From the NCBI RefSeq assembly GCF_020682705.1, contig NZ_JAGTTN010000001.1, forward strand, positions 682,001-746,000: DNA of 64,000 bases, written 5' to 3'. Below, one piece after another: positions 45,489 to 54,646 of the stretch. How positions within the stretch are numbered: position 1 is the stretch's first letter; each line of letters starts with the position of its first letter. The position numbers and the translations under genes are program-made. The DNA is from Microbacterium allomyrinae (GTDB taxonomy: Bacteria; Actinomycetota; Actinomycetes; Actinomycetales; Microbacteriaceae). A model generated the notes under the pieces. That model was not told where the DNA came from. It worked only from the letters and a program-made list of their open reading frames with translations, and did no database searches.

Positions 45489-46235
45489 TCACAGTGGCGA
45501 GGAACCCGGGTTCCGTCCCCAGAACATCTCGATGCCCCGCCACTCGAGTGACTGCGGGCTTTCGACGCGTTCGCCGAATGCCGCCCGGATCTCTTCGCGC
45601 GACCAATAGGGGATGATCGACGGATCGAGCTGTTCGAACAGTTTGTCGAACCACGATCGCACATGCACATCGCTGTTGATACGACTGAAGAAGGTCTCGC
45701 CCGCCATGACCGCCTCCGCGAGGACGATGCGCCGGCCAGGAGCGAGCACGCGCAGCAGTTCTCCGGCCGTCTCCGCCCAGTCATCGGAGTGCTGCGTCGC
45801 CTGCAGCACCGCCACTGCGTCGTAGTGACCGTCGGCGATGCCGTCTGTGTACGTCCACTGCCAGCATCCGATCTGGCCGTTTCGGCCGACCCTGCCGCTG
45901 TGCACCGCCTCGCGCCCGTCACGGATGATCTCGACGATGTCGACGGCGCCGTCGTCGCCGACGATCTCGCGCATGTCGCGCTCCCAGCCGGCGGGGCCGA
46001 TGCCTTCGCCGATGAGCAGGACGCGGTCACCGGGCCGCAGCTCCAGCAGCCCATACGCGATCTCCGAGATCGGTCGTGCGAGTTCCTGATAGATGTACGG
46101 CAGACCGCCGCCGAGTCGGAGCTTCATCTCCCAGGCGCGACGCTGATCCGCATCCAGGATTCCCTCGCCCATGCGCTCCACATCCCAGTCCTGGACGTAG
46201 TCGAACGGGTTGCCGCCGCCCCAGTTCTCGGCCAT
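45489..46235 (-). CDS. class-I SAM methyltransferase-like protein
   Basis: 248 residues. Motif I reads [13 protein letters not shown], a variant of the usual LDLGCGTG; motif II DIVEI, motif IV region [12 protein letters not shown] and [13 protein letters not shown] follow in order. This fold transfers methyl groups to O, N or C. N-terminal [13 protein letters not shown] and C-terminal aromatic-rich segments give no substrate hint. Two bases after the active PTE-like gene, so part of the pathway. An O-methylation, or a non-methyl role for a divergent fold, is possible. Confidence 0.7.
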   Translation of the reverse strand: MAENWGGGNPFDYVQDWDVERMGEGILDADQRRAWEMKLRLGGGLPYIYQELARPISEIAYGLLELRPGDRVLLIGEGIGPAGWERDMREIVGDDGAVDIVEIIRDGREAVHSGRVGRNGQIGCWQWTYTDGIADGHYDAVAVLQATQHSDDWAETAGELLRVLAPGRRIVLAEAVMAGETFFSRINSDVHVRSWFDKLFEQLDPSIIPYWSREEIRAAFGERVESPQSLEWRGIEMFWGRNPGSSPL

Positions 46236-46237
46236 GC

Positions 46238-47188
46238 TCAGGCCTCCTGAATCGTGAGCAGGCGGGCGGGATTGCCCACCAGAAGCTGATCGATCATGGA
46301 TTCGTCGACGCCCTCCTCGCGGAGGTCGGGAGCGAAGCGCGTCAGCAGCTCGGCCACCGAGTGCGGCGGGGATTTCCATCCCAGCGGCTGGACGTCCGCG
46401 TCTGCGGAGACCGCGACGTTCTTCACGTAGCCGGCCTCGAGGAGGTCGAGGAGCTGCCGCAGCCGGTCCTTGCGGGCCTGGGCCCACGGCACACGCGGTG
46501 TCTTCTCGGTCTCATAGCCGATGTTGTCGATGCCCACGAAGGCACCGCGCTGAGCGACAGCGATATCGCGTTTGCGATCGATGTCGACTCCCGCATCGGC
46601 GTGACCGATCACGACACGCTCGGGCGAGAGCCCCTGGGCCTCGAGGATGTCCAACTGAGTCATCGCGTCGGTGGACAGATGCGTGAGGATCGGCACCCCG
46701 GTGGCGACCGCCGCGCGGCCGGCCGCGGTGTAGATCTTCTTGTCCATGTCGCTCAGGCCCCCGTGACTGACGCCGACCTTGATGACACCCGCTTTGGCGG
46801 CGGTGTCGTCGATGCCGACGGTGATCTCCTTGACGAACAGGTCGGTCAGGTACTCGACCGGCTTGTCCCAGAAGAAGGGGCGTGTGCCCATGCCGGTCCA
46901 GAACCCCGTGCAGGCCACGAAGTTGATACCGGTCGCCCGGGCGATGACGCGGTAGAGCTCCACGCTGCGGAAGTTGCCGATACCGGTCAGGTCGACGTAG
47001 GTGCGTCCGCCCAAAGCGCGATAGTCGGCGAGCTGCTGTTCCGCGCGCGCGATCGTCTCAGAGATCGGCGTCCAGAAGTCGGACTCGAGGTACCAGCCGT
47101 TCTGCCCGAAATTGATGTGCTCATGCACCGCCGTGATCCCGAGCTGTTCGGTCGGGATCGGACCGAGCACTGTGTTTATGACACCCAT
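46238..47188 (-). CDS. phosphotriesterase-like metal hydrolase, active type (pair 2)
   Basis: 316 residues, paralogous to the pair-1 active enzyme. Ligands are complete: His22 and His24 (HEH), Lys137 (VIKVGV), His170 (LTHLSTD), His196 (IGHADAG), Asp263 (SADAD). The loops after strands 1, 7 and 8 differ from pair 1, so substrate ranges probably differ. It starts one base after its own degenerate partner, exactly as in pair 1. Confidence 0.88.
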   Translation of the reverse strand: MGVINTVLGPIPTEQLGITAVHEHINFGQNGWYLESDFWTPISETIARAEQQLADYRALGGRTYVDLTGIGNFRSVELYRVIARATGINFVACTGFWTGMGTRPFFWDKPVEYLTDLFVKEITVGIDDTAAKAGVIKVGVSHGGLSDMDKKIYTAAGRAAVATGVPILTHLSTDAMTQLDILEAQGLSPERVVIGHADAGVDIDRKRDIAVAQRGAFVGIDNIGYETEKTPRVPWAQARKDRLRQLLDLLEAGYVKNVAVSADADVQPLGWKSPPHSVAELLTRFAPDLREEGVDESMIDQLLVGNPARLLTIQEA

Positions 47189-47189
47189 G

Positions 47190-48173
47190 TCATCCCTCCA
47201 GGGTCGTGCGGGTCAGGATGCGTTCCGGCGTCGATCCGAGCAGGATGTCGAGCTGCTCGTCGGTCCCGCCTGCCGCGAGGAAGGCGGGCGCGAACTCGCG
47301 CAGAACAGCCCCGAAATCGCCTGACACCTCACTCGGGTACTCGACGGAGACGCCGATCGCGCTGCTCGAGACCACGACGCGCTCTCCGAGGCCTGCGTCG
47401 AAGAGCCCGAGAACGATGCGTATCCGCGCCTCCGAATCCACGTACCCTCGCTCGATCGGCCACCCGACGTGGTCCAGCCCGACGATGTATCCCTCGAGAG
47501 CGAGAGCCTGAGGCAATCCGGCCGCGACGTGGTCGGCACGGTCGAGACCCAGCACCACCGTGCGCTCGACGGGCAGTCCTTCCTCGACGAGCAGCGCGAG
47601 CGCGGCTCGTGGATCATCTGCGACCCGCACCGCGACCGCGGCGCGCGCCGCTCGTGCCGCGCGTGCCGCGGCGCGGATGGTGTCGCGCTCGATGCTCGCC
47701 CTGCCGCGGGTGAGCGGCAGCTCGGGGTCCGTGTCAGCGCTCTGGGTGATGCTGACGATCCCTGCCGTCTCCGCGAGACGCTCACGGGTCGGCACGAGCA
47801 GGCCCTCGGTGAGCTCCCGACGGAAGATGTCGGCGATCCGATCGACCGTCATGCCGCCGTCCGAGACGTTGTTGGTGAAGTGCGAGCCCACGGTCCATGT
47901 CGGGCCGAACCCGGTCGACGCCACGATCTCCACGCCCGTCACCTCCGCGAGCAGAGCCAGCAGCTCTGCATCACGGCCCGTGGTGAGGCCGCCCATGTCG
48001 ACGATCGTGCGACCGCCGAGATCGCGGAACTCCGTCAGCGCGAGGCGAAGGCGTTCGAACGTCTCCACCCGATCGATCCGATGCTCGGGGACCAGGTCCG
48101 CGCCCGGCAGCACCGCGTAGATCGACTCTGACAGCAGCACCGCGCCTCGCCCGCCGGACGATGCGCTGATCAC
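47190..48173 (-). CDS. phosphotriesterase-like pseudoenzyme (pair 2)
   Basis: 327 residues from GTG 48173, one base after the binding-protein stop. It aligns with the pair-1 pseudoenzyme (for example VLPGADLV and GLDHVGW against VVPGAQYA and AIDHVGS) but lacks the first strand motif NTVLGPI. None of the six ligands remains: SES replaces HEH, ITQSA replaces the Lys segment, GLD replaces GHxD, SSSA replaces the Asp. The barrel scaffold and reading frame are intact. Non-catalytic partner role inferred. Confidence 0.8.
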   Translation of the reverse strand: MISASSGGRGAVLLSESIYAVLPGADLVPEHRIDRVETFERLRLALTEFRDLGGRTIVDMGGLTTGRDAELLALLAEVTGVEIVASTGFGPTWTVGSHFTNNVSDGGMTVDRIADIFRRELTEGLLVPTRERLAETAGIVSITQSADTDPELPLTRGRASIERDTIRAAARAARAARAAVAVRVADDPRAALALLVEEGLPVERTVVLGLDRADHVAAGLPQALALEGYIVGLDHVGWPIERGYVDSEARIRIVLGLFDAGLGERVVVSSSAIGVSVEYPSEVSGDFGAVLREFAPAFLAAGGTDEQLDILLGSTPERILTRTTLEG

Positions 48174-48174
48174 G

Positions 48175-49293
48175 TCACTCGCCAAAGTCCGCGGCTTCCT
48201 GCTCGACGGTCGCCTGATCGAAGTCTCCGATGGCGTCCAGCAGGGAGTTGTCGTACAGGATCGAGGAGTCGGGGATCTTCTCCGAGAGCCCGAGCGCTGC
48301 GATGTGCGCATCCCAGCGATCCGGCGAGATGTATCCCCACTGACCGTTGTCCGCGGGAACGAACAGCTCGAGGGTGGCCTCGAGGTTGGCGAGTGCCGCC
48401 GCCTGCCCGGTCTCGTCGCTCGGCTTGGCCTCCGGGTAGAGCTCGAAGTTCATCGCAAGGGCGGCCTCGGGGTTCGCCTGGGCGAACGTCGCGGACTTGA
48501 GGTACGCGCGCAGGTAGCGTGCGTACACGTCCTTCTCCTCGTCGGTGGAGTCCGTGCGCATCAGGAATCCCGCACCGAAGTCCTCGGCCACGTTGTCGGA
48601 CAACGGCAGCATGCGCAGCTCGGTGCCGGTGGCGACGGCGGCCTGCGCGATGTCACCGGGGTTCATGACGATCGCGTCGACGCCTCCCGAGCGCAGCTGC
48701 TCGACCGCGGCGGCACCTGCCACCGCGACGATCTGCACGCTGGACGGGTCGCCGCCCTCACCGCTGATGTTGGCGGCCAGGAACGTCTCGAACGGCGCCC
48801 CCGTCGAGGGCATCGCCACGGTCTTGCCCTCGAGGTCTGCCGCGTCCTCGATGTCACTGTCGTCGAGGACCGCGATGGCGAAGGTCGGCGCCTGGTACGG
48901 CGTGAAGATCCATGTCAGACCCTGCTCGCCCTGGTTCGCCGTGGGCACGATGAGCGCGTCGGGCGCCGAGATGACGAGGTCGGCCTGACCCGCGATGACG
49001 GTCGCGATGGCATTGGCGGGCTGTCCCGGGAACGTCACGACCTCGACGGTGAGGTTCTCCTCCGCGAAGTAGCCGTTCATCTCGCCGATCCAGATCGGCA
49101 CACCCGCTGGTGTGCCGGCAGGGGTCGGCGTGGCGATCGTGATGTGGGCGGGGGCGGGAGCGCCGTCCGTCGCTGATGTCGAGTCGGATGCCGGGGCGGA
49201 TGCCGCACATCCGGCGGCCATGGCCAGAAGGGCCCCTGTCAGGAGCGTTGCGGTGACGGCGCGCGTCGTCCGCATGGTTGTCGAGATCATCAT
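48175..49293 (-). CDS. ABC substrate-binding lipoprotein, NMT1/SsuA-like
   Basis: 372 residues with a lipoprotein signal (lipobox Cys29 in MAAGCAAS). The mature part is the TauA/SsuA/ThiY-type fold: GEMNGYFAEENLTVEVV, then GQADLVISAPDA and GKTVAMPSTGAPFETF. Relatives bind sulfonates, pyrimidine precursors or aromatic acids. Start MMIST with AAAGG upstream. It provides specificity for the importer that heads the operon. Confidence 0.87.
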   Translation of the reverse strand: MMISTTMRTTRAVTATLLTGALLAMAAGCAASAPASDSTSATDGAPAPAHITIATPTPAGTPAGVPIWIGEMNGYFAEENLTVEVVTFPGQPANAIATVIAGQADLVISAPDALIVPTANQGEQGLTWIFTPYQAPTFAIAVLDDSDIEDAADLEGKTVAMPSTGAPFETFLAANISGEGGDPSSVQIVAVAGAAAVEQLRSGGVDAIVMNPGDIAQAAVATGTELRMLPLSDNVAEDFGAGFLMRTDSTDEEKDVYARYLRAYLKSATFAQANPEAALAMNFELYPEAKPSDETGQAAALANLEATLELFVPADNGQWGYISPDRWDAHIAALGLSEKIPDSSILYDNSLLDAIGDFDQATVEQEAADFGE

Positions 49294-49349
49294 CGACCTT
49301 TCTTTCGAGCGGTTTCGGTGGAGGTGGGATCTTGGTGAGGACGCAGCGA

Positions 49350-50195
49350 TCAGATGCCGGGGCGGCGCGTATCGATCGACCAGAACAGCACGCGGCGGCG
49401 AACGAAGGCGAGGATCGCGACGAGGACCCAGCCGATGACGCCGAGGATGATGGTCACGGCGAAGATGCCGGCGGTGTTGAGCACTTGCCCCATCTGCACG
49501 ATGACCACGCCGAGACCCGCCGTGCCGGAGAGGAACTCCGCGACGATCGTGGTGGTGATGGCCAGCACGAGTGAGATCTCGAGCCCGGTGAAGACGAACG
49601 GCAGCGACGCGGGGAAGACAAGCTTCAGGAACGTGCGCCCCTTCGACGCGCCCAGCGACTGCATGACTTCGAGACGCTCCTGATCGACCGACTTGAAGCC
49701 GGCGAGACCCGCGACCAGCACCGGGAAGAAGACGACCACGACGACCAGCGCGATCTTCGACATCGCGCCGAACCCGAACCAGATGATGAACAGGGGTGCG
49801 ATGGCGACCTTCGGCATCGACTGGAAGGCATCGATGATGGGTTTCGTGATCCGCTCGACCGTGCGGAACTGCACCAGGATCAGGGCGAGCACGAGGCCCA
49901 GCAGCGTACCGAGGATGTAGCCGACGAGGATCTCGAAGAGCGTCACGCCGATGTCCTCGTAGAGGTTGGCGGGGTTCGCGGGATCGAGCGCGAGGATCAG
50001 CGCCTGCCACACCGCGGCCGGACTCGGCAGCACGACGGCACGGATGTCGAAGACCGCGACCGCCGCCCCCCACAGGAGGATGATCGCGATGATCGCGAGG
50101 GGGGTGCCGATGGTCTCGGGGCGATGAGTGCGCATCCAGCTCTTGGCGGAGCGCTTGCTCTGCCCGACGGTGATCGCAGTCGTGGCCATCGTCAT
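49350..50195 (-). CDS. ABC transporter permease, SsuC/TauC-like
   Basis: 281 residues with six transmembrane helices and the EAA-type cytoplasmic loop (EVMQSLGASKGRTFLKLVFPASLP). First helix near residue 35. Overlaps the ATPase gene stop by four bases. Typical inner-membrane component of nitrate/sulfonate/taurine-type importers. Confidence 0.92.
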   Translation of the reverse strand: MTMATTAITVGQSKRSAKSWMRTHRPETIGTPLAIIAIILLWGAAVAVFDIRAVVLPSPAAVWQALILALDPANPANLYEDIGVTLFEILVGYILGTLLGLVLALILVQFRTVERITKPIIDAFQSMPKVAIAPLFIIWFGFGAMSKIALVVVVVFFPVLVAGLAGFKSVDQERLEVMQSLGASKGRTFLKLVFPASLPFVFTGLEISLVLAITTTIVAEFLSGTAGLGVVIVQMGQVLNTAGIFAVTIILGVIGWVLVAILAFVRRRVLFWSIDTRRPGI

Positions 50196-50995
50196 TCTCC
50201 CGTCCGGGCACCGAGAAGGTGCCGAAGATGTTTGGCGGTCTCGCCGAACTCCGGCGTGCTCATCACGTCGAGGTCGCGGGGGCGAGGGAGGTTGACCTCG
50301 ATGAGCTCGTTGATCCGTCCGGGCCGGGCGGCCATGACGAGTACGCGGTCGGCCAGGAAGAGCGCCTCGTTGACGTCGTGGGTGATGAACACCACCGTCT
50401 TGCGGCTCTGATCCCAGATGCGCAGCAGCTCCAGGCCCATCGTCTCCCTGGTCAGCGCATCCAGTGCTCCGAACGGCTCATCCATGAGGAGCAGCGGCGG
50501 GTCGTGCAGCAATGCCCGGGCGATGCTCGCGCGCTGCTGCATCCCCCCGGAGAGCTCGTACGGATAGAGGGTCTTCGCGTGCCCGAGGCCCACCATGTCG
50601 AGCAGCTGCTCCGCGCGCTCGTCCGCGACATCCTTCGACAGACCCAGCATCTCGGCGCTGAGCAAGACGTTCTTCTTCACGCTTCGCCAGGGGAACAGCG
50701 CAGCCTGCTGGAAGACGACACCCACGTCACGGCCGGGCTTCTCGACCTTCGTCCCCCGCAGGAGCACGTCGCCGGAGGACGGCTTGACCAGGCCTGCGAT
50801 GACACGCATGAGGGTGCTCTTGCCGCATCCCGAAGGTCCGAGAACCGAGAGGAACTCGCCCTCACGGATCGTCAGGTCGATGTCCTTCAGCGCGGCGACC
50901 TCGCCTCGGGTCGTCGTGCGGAAGACCTGGCTGACGTTGCGCACCTCGATGAAGGGGCTGGTCGTCACATCCTGCTTCTCAATTGCAATCGTCAT
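50192..50995 (-). CDS. ABC transporter ATP-binding protein, SsuB/TauB-like
   Basis: 267 residues. Walker A GPSGCGKST, Q-loop VVFQQAALFPW, signature LSGGMQQRA, Walker B LLLMDEPFGALD, switch His in VFITHDVNEA: all intact. It powers the importer and is the first gene of the 13-gene operon. The 132-base gap to the divergent TetR gene should contain the operon promoter. Confidence 0.94.
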   Translation of the reverse strand: MTIAIEKQDVTTSPFIEVRNVSQVFRTTTRGEVAALKDIDLTIREGEFLSVLGPSGCGKSTLMRVIAGLVKPSSGDVLLRGTKVEKPGRDVGVVFQQAALFPWRSVKKNVLLSAEMLGLSKDVADERAEQLLDMVGLGHAKTLYPYELSGGMQQRASIARALLHDPPLLLMDEPFGALDALTRETMGLELLRIWDQSRKTVVFITHDVNEALFLADRVLVMAARPGRINELIEVNLPRPRDLDVMSTPEFGETAKHLRHLLGARTGE

Positions 50996-51029
50996 TGATC
51001 GTCCTCGTTCGGGTCGGACACTCGTTTAT

Positions 51030-51126
51030 TTTGCCAGATTATTCGTTTGTACGGTCAAAGGCAATTCCAGCTCGCTTGTCAGTACGTCACATGAACGTCA
51101 TCCGTGTCAGATCACTAAGGTGACAC
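51030..51126. promoter_or_regulatory. divergent control region between importer operon and TetR gene
   Basis: A minus-strand TTGACC (51058-51053) could be the -35 box of the importer operon; the nearest -10-like CAAAAT sits at a long 19-base spacing. TCGTTT is directly repeated at 51022 and 51043. On the other side GTGTCA-N11-TGACAC (51104-51126) overlaps the ribosome site just before the TetR start, a likely autoregulatory operator. Confidence 0.5.
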
Positions 51127-51127
51127 C

Positions 51128-51748
51128 ATGGCGAACCTGCGCGCGAAGAAGAAGGAAGAGACTCGTCGGCACCTCCTCGATCAGGCGCTTCGCCTCTTCG
51201 AGGAGCAGGGGTACGTCGCCACCACCATCGACGACATCGCGACCGCCGTCGGAACCACTCGCGTCACGTTCTACGCGCATTTCCCCAACAAGGCCGAGGT
51301 CATGCAGGCGCTCTTCAGAGATCTCAACGAGCGGCTGGAGCGCGGCGAATCCACCGAGCATCGCTCCACATCGAGGCCCCTGGTGGACGCGGTGGCCGTC
51401 GGCACGCGCGATGCGATCCGCCCTTGGCTGATGGCTCAGGTCGCGCGGTGGCCGGCGATTCGGCCCTACATCATCGTGGTGTCCGAGGCAGGAGCGGTGG
51501 ATCCCGAGATCCGCGAGTTGAACGACGCCTGGTTCGGGGAGGTCATCGCCGATGTCACCGAAGGCATGACACGCGCCGGCCGCTTCGACCCCGAGACCCG
51601 CCACTTCCGCGGCTACCTCGCGATGGAGCTTCTCCACAGCACGAACCTCAAGTGGATCCGGACCCCGTGGCCGCTCGACGACTCACCCGAGCTCGAGGTG
51701 CTGGTCAGTGCCTGGACTCACCTTCTCGGAGAACCCGCCGCCTCGTGA
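51128..51748 (+). CDS. TetR-family transcriptional regulator
   Basis: 206 residues. N-terminal helix-turn-helix with IDDIATAVGTTRVTFYAHFPNKAEVMQ in its usual place at about 32-58; all-alpha ligand domain after. Divergent from the importer-hydrolase operon and upstream of the hydroxylase gene, so it probably represses one or both. Inverted repeat at 51104-51126 is the best operator candidate. Confidence 0.92.
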   Translation: MANLRAKKKEETRRHLLDQALRLFEEQGYVATTIDDIATAVGTTRVTFYAHFPNKAEVMQALFRDLNERLERGESTEHRSTSRPLVDAVAVGTRDAIRPWLMAQVARWPAIRPYIIVVSEAGAVDPEIRELNDAWFGEVIADVTEGMTRAGRFDPETRHFRGYLAMELLHSTNLKWIRTPWPLDDSPELEVLVSAWTHLLGEPAAS

Positions 51749-51847
51749 GCCCTGAGGATGTCGAGGATCCCGTCGGCTTGAATTCGTTGGTGCACTGAGC
51801 ATATGCTGACCCCCGGCCGACGCAGACCGCCCCGAGGGAGATCAGAC

Positions 51848-53755
51848 ATGCAGTTCTATCGCAACGGATACCGCCCAGGAGATCCCGACATCCGTCCTGC
51901 CGAGTCCGCGGAACGTGCACGACCCGAAGACCTGCCGTCGCAGCTCGACGTCCTGATCGTGGGCACCGGCCCCGCAGGGACCGTGCTCGGGGCGCAGCTC
52001 GCCGCCTTCCCCGGCATCGACACGCGGATCGTCGAGCGCCGCGGCGCGCCGCTGGAGGTCGGACAGGCGGACGGCGTCGCGTGCCGCACCGTGGAGATGT
52101 TCGATGCCTTCGGGCTTGCGGATGCGCTGCTCCGCGAGGCGTACTGGGTGAACGAAGTGCGGTTCTGGGGCCCCTCGGAAGCGGATCGCTCGCGGATCGT
52201 GCGCACGGGATGGGTGGAGGACACCCCCGCGGGAATGAGCGAGTTCCCGCACGTGATCGTCAACCAGGCACGCATGCAGCAGTTCCTGCTCGAGCACATG
52301 GCGCGATCCGCGAGCAGACTCCAACCCGACTACGGCATCGAGTTTGTGACGCTCGAGGTGGGCGAAGGCGAGTTCCCCGTCACGGCGACCCTGCGACGCG
52401 TCGAGGGGTCGCGTGCCGGCGAGGAGTTCACCGTCCAGGCGAAGTACGTCGTCGGCGCGGACGGCGCGCGCAGCAATGTGCGTCGATCGATCGGACGGGA
52501 ACTGCGGGGCGACAGCGCCAACCATGCCTGGGGCGTGATGGACGTGCTCGCGACGACCGACTTCCCCGATTGGCGCACCAAGAACGTCGTCCAGTCCGCC
52601 GGGAAGGGCAGCCTGCTGATGATCCCGCGCGAGGGCGGCATCATGGTGCGCTGCTACGTCGACCTCGGCGAGGTGGCATCCGGTGACGGGGCCGTTCGCA
52701 AGACCTCGGTGGAGCATCTCGTCGCCGTGGCGAACGACATCCTGCATCCGTATTCGATCGACGTGAAATCGGTCGCCTGGTCATCGGTCTACGAAGTCGG
52801 TCAGCGGCTCGCGGACGCTTTCGACGACGTGCCGGTCGGCGACACGACGGGCCGCCTGCCGCACGTGTTCATCGCGGGCGACGCCTGCCACACCCACTCC
52901 GCGAAGGCGGGCCAGGGCATGAACGTGTCGATGCAGGACGCGTTCAACCTCGGATGGAAGCTGGCCGCCGTCCTGCAGGGCCGATCGGATGCCTCGCTCC
53001 TGCTGTCGTACTCCGCCGAGAGGCAGGCGGTGGCGCAGGACCTCATCGACTTCGACAAGTTCTGGTCGGCGTTCATCGCTCAGCCGACCCGCGACCCCGA
53101 GAACCCCGAGCGGGGCGGTGTCACCGCGGCGCAGATGCAGGCCGAGTTCGCCCGTCAGGGGCGATACACCGCCGGTCTCGCAACGAAGTACCAGCCATCC
53201 GCCCTCACGAGTGGCGGCGAGCATCAGTGCCTCGCGACCGGCTTCGAGATCGGAACCCGATTCCACTCCGCTCCCGTGGTGCGGATCGCCGATGCCAAAC
53301 GCATGCACCTCGGGCACGCGCATCGCGCCGACGGTCGCTGGCGGATCTACGCCTTCGGCGACGTGGACGGCTCCCGTCTCCTCAACCTCGCGCAGTGGCT
53401 CGGCGACTCTCCCGACTCGCCGATCCTTCGATTCACGCCGAACGGCGCAGACATCGACGGCGTGATCGATGTGCACGGAATCTTCCGAGGAGACCACCAC
53501 GAGCACGATCTGACCTCCGTCCCCGAGATCCTGATCCCTCGCTCCGGGCCGCTCGGCCTTCAGGACTGGGAGAAGGCATGGGCGGTCGACACCACCGACG
53601 ACATCTTCGACTCTCGCGGCATCAGCCGCGACGGCGCGATCGTGATCGTCAGGCCCGACCAGTACGTCGCGCACGTCCTGCCCCTGACCGCCCGCTCAGA
53701 GCTGTCGACGTTCTTCGCCGGAATCCTCGGCCAGCAGCGGCCGGCAGAGCGCTAG
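51848..53755 (+). CDS. flavin hydroxylase, 3-hydroxybenzoate 4-hydroxylase / phenol 2-monooxygenase family
   Basis: 635 residues, the size of MobA and PheA-type hydroxylases. GTGPAG FAD motif near 39-44, DG motif GADGARSNVRRSIG, GD motif FIAGDACHTHSAKAGQGMN, and a C-terminal thioredoxin-like domain from about 450. MobA turns 3-hydroxybenzoate into protocatechuate, which would feed the ligAB operon ten kilobases on; phenol hydroxylation is the alternative. ATG at 51848. It converges on the IclR gene with the two stops sharing one CTAG. Confidence 0.85.
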   Translation: MQFYRNGYRPGDPDIRPAESAERARPEDLPSQLDVLIVGTGPAGTVLGAQLAAFPGIDTRIVERRGAPLEVGQADGVACRTVEMFDAFGLADALLREAYWVNEVRFWGPSEADRSRIVRTGWVEDTPAGMSEFPHVIVNQARMQQFLLEHMARSASRLQPDYGIEFVTLEVGEGEFPVTATLRRVEGSRAGEEFTVQAKYVVGADGARSNVRRSIGRELRGDSANHAWGVMDVLATTDFPDWRTKNVVQSAGKGSLLMIPREGGIMVRCYVDLGEVASGDGAVRKTSVEHLVAVANDILHPYSIDVKSVAWSSVYEVGQRLADAFDDVPVGDTTGRLPHVFIAGDACHTHSAKAGQGMNVSMQDAFNLGWKLAAVLQGRSDASLLLSYSAERQAVAQDLIDFDKFWSAFIAQPTRDPENPERGGVTAAQMQAEFARQGRYTAGLATKYQPSALTSGGEHQCLATGFEIGTRFHSAPVVRIADAKRMHLGHAHRADGRWRIYAFGDVDGSRLLNLAQWLGDSPDSPILRFTPNGADIDGVIDVHGIFRGDHHEHDLTSVPEILIPRSGPLGLQDWEKAWAVDTTDDIFDSRGISRDGAIVIVRPDQYVAHVLPLTARSELSTFFAGILGQQRPAER

Positions 53756-54564
53756 AGCAGCCGCACGTCGTCGTCGATCGCGCGGGTGGTCTGCAGGAGC
53801 GGCCCGAGGTACGCCTCGCGCACACGCTCGACCGAATCGCGCGTCGCGCTCGTCGACACGTTGACCGCGGCGACGACGCCTCCATCGCGGGCGTGCAGCG
53901 GAGCGGCGATCGAGCGAAGTCCCGGCTCGAGTTCACCGTCCACGAAGGACCATCCCTGCCGCCGAACGCGGACGAGTTCGGCGCGCAGCTCCGCGGGATC
54001 GGTCAAGGTTCGGTCGGTAAGGTGCGAGAGATCTGTCGCCGCGAGCACCTCTTCGGCTGCGGCTTCAGGCAGTCCTGCCAGCAGTACGCGGCCCATGCTG
54101 GTCGCGAACGCCGGAAACCTGGTGCCGATCGTGATCCGGACGCTCATGATGCGCCGGGTCGGCACGCGGGCGATGTAGACGATGTCGGTGCCGTCGAAGA
54201 CGGCCGCCGAGACGCTCTCTCCCACCTCGCGCGACAGCGTTTCGAGGTGCGGCTGCACGATCTCCGGCAGCGACAGCGACGACAGATAGCTGAACCCGAG
54301 TTCGAGCACCCGAGGCGTGAGCGTGAATGCACGACTGCTCCCCGATCCTTCGCCGGCCGCCGGGCCCGTCGATCCACGGACGTACCCGAGCGACTCGAGC
54401 GTCAGCAGGAATCGTCGCGCTGCCGCACGCGTGATGTCCGCGCGGCGGGCGACCTCGCTCAACGTCAGTTCGGGGTGGTCCGCGTCGAACGCCCGGATGA
54501 CGGAGAGCCCGCGAGCCAGTGACTGCACGAAGTTGCCATCGGCCGCCACCTCGGTATCGCTCAT
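53752..54564 (-). CDS. IclR-family regulator (PcaR/PobR type)
   Basis: 270 residues. Winged helix with TLSEVARRADITRAAARRFLLTLESLGYV at 34-62, then the IclR effector domain (SVSAAVFDGTDIVYIARVP). It matches PcaR/PobR activators of protocatechuate and beta-ketoadipate genes. Located 82 bases after the thiolase stop on the same strand, so it may be autoregulated with pcaIJF. Start at 54564 (MSDTEV); ATG 54573 is an alternative. Confidence 0.9.
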   Translation of the reverse strand: MSDTEVAADGNFVQSLARGLSVIRAFDADHPELTLSEVARRADITRAAARRFLLTLESLGYVRGSTGPAAGEGSGSSRAFTLTPRVLELGFSYLSSLSLPEIVQPHLETLSREVGESVSAAVFDGTDIVYIARVPTRRIMSVRITIGTRFPAFATSMGRVLLAGLPEAAAEEVLAATDLSHLTDRTLTDPAELRAELVRVRRQGWSFVDGELEPGLRSIAAPLHARDGGVVAAVNVSTSATRDSVERVREAYLGPLLQTTRAIDDDVRLL

Positions 54565-54646
54565 GGACCTCATCCTCGCGCATCCGGGTCGCGGAGCCCG
54601 TCGAGGCCCGGGTCCTTCGACGACCTCCGCGTCGTAGCCCTGACGC

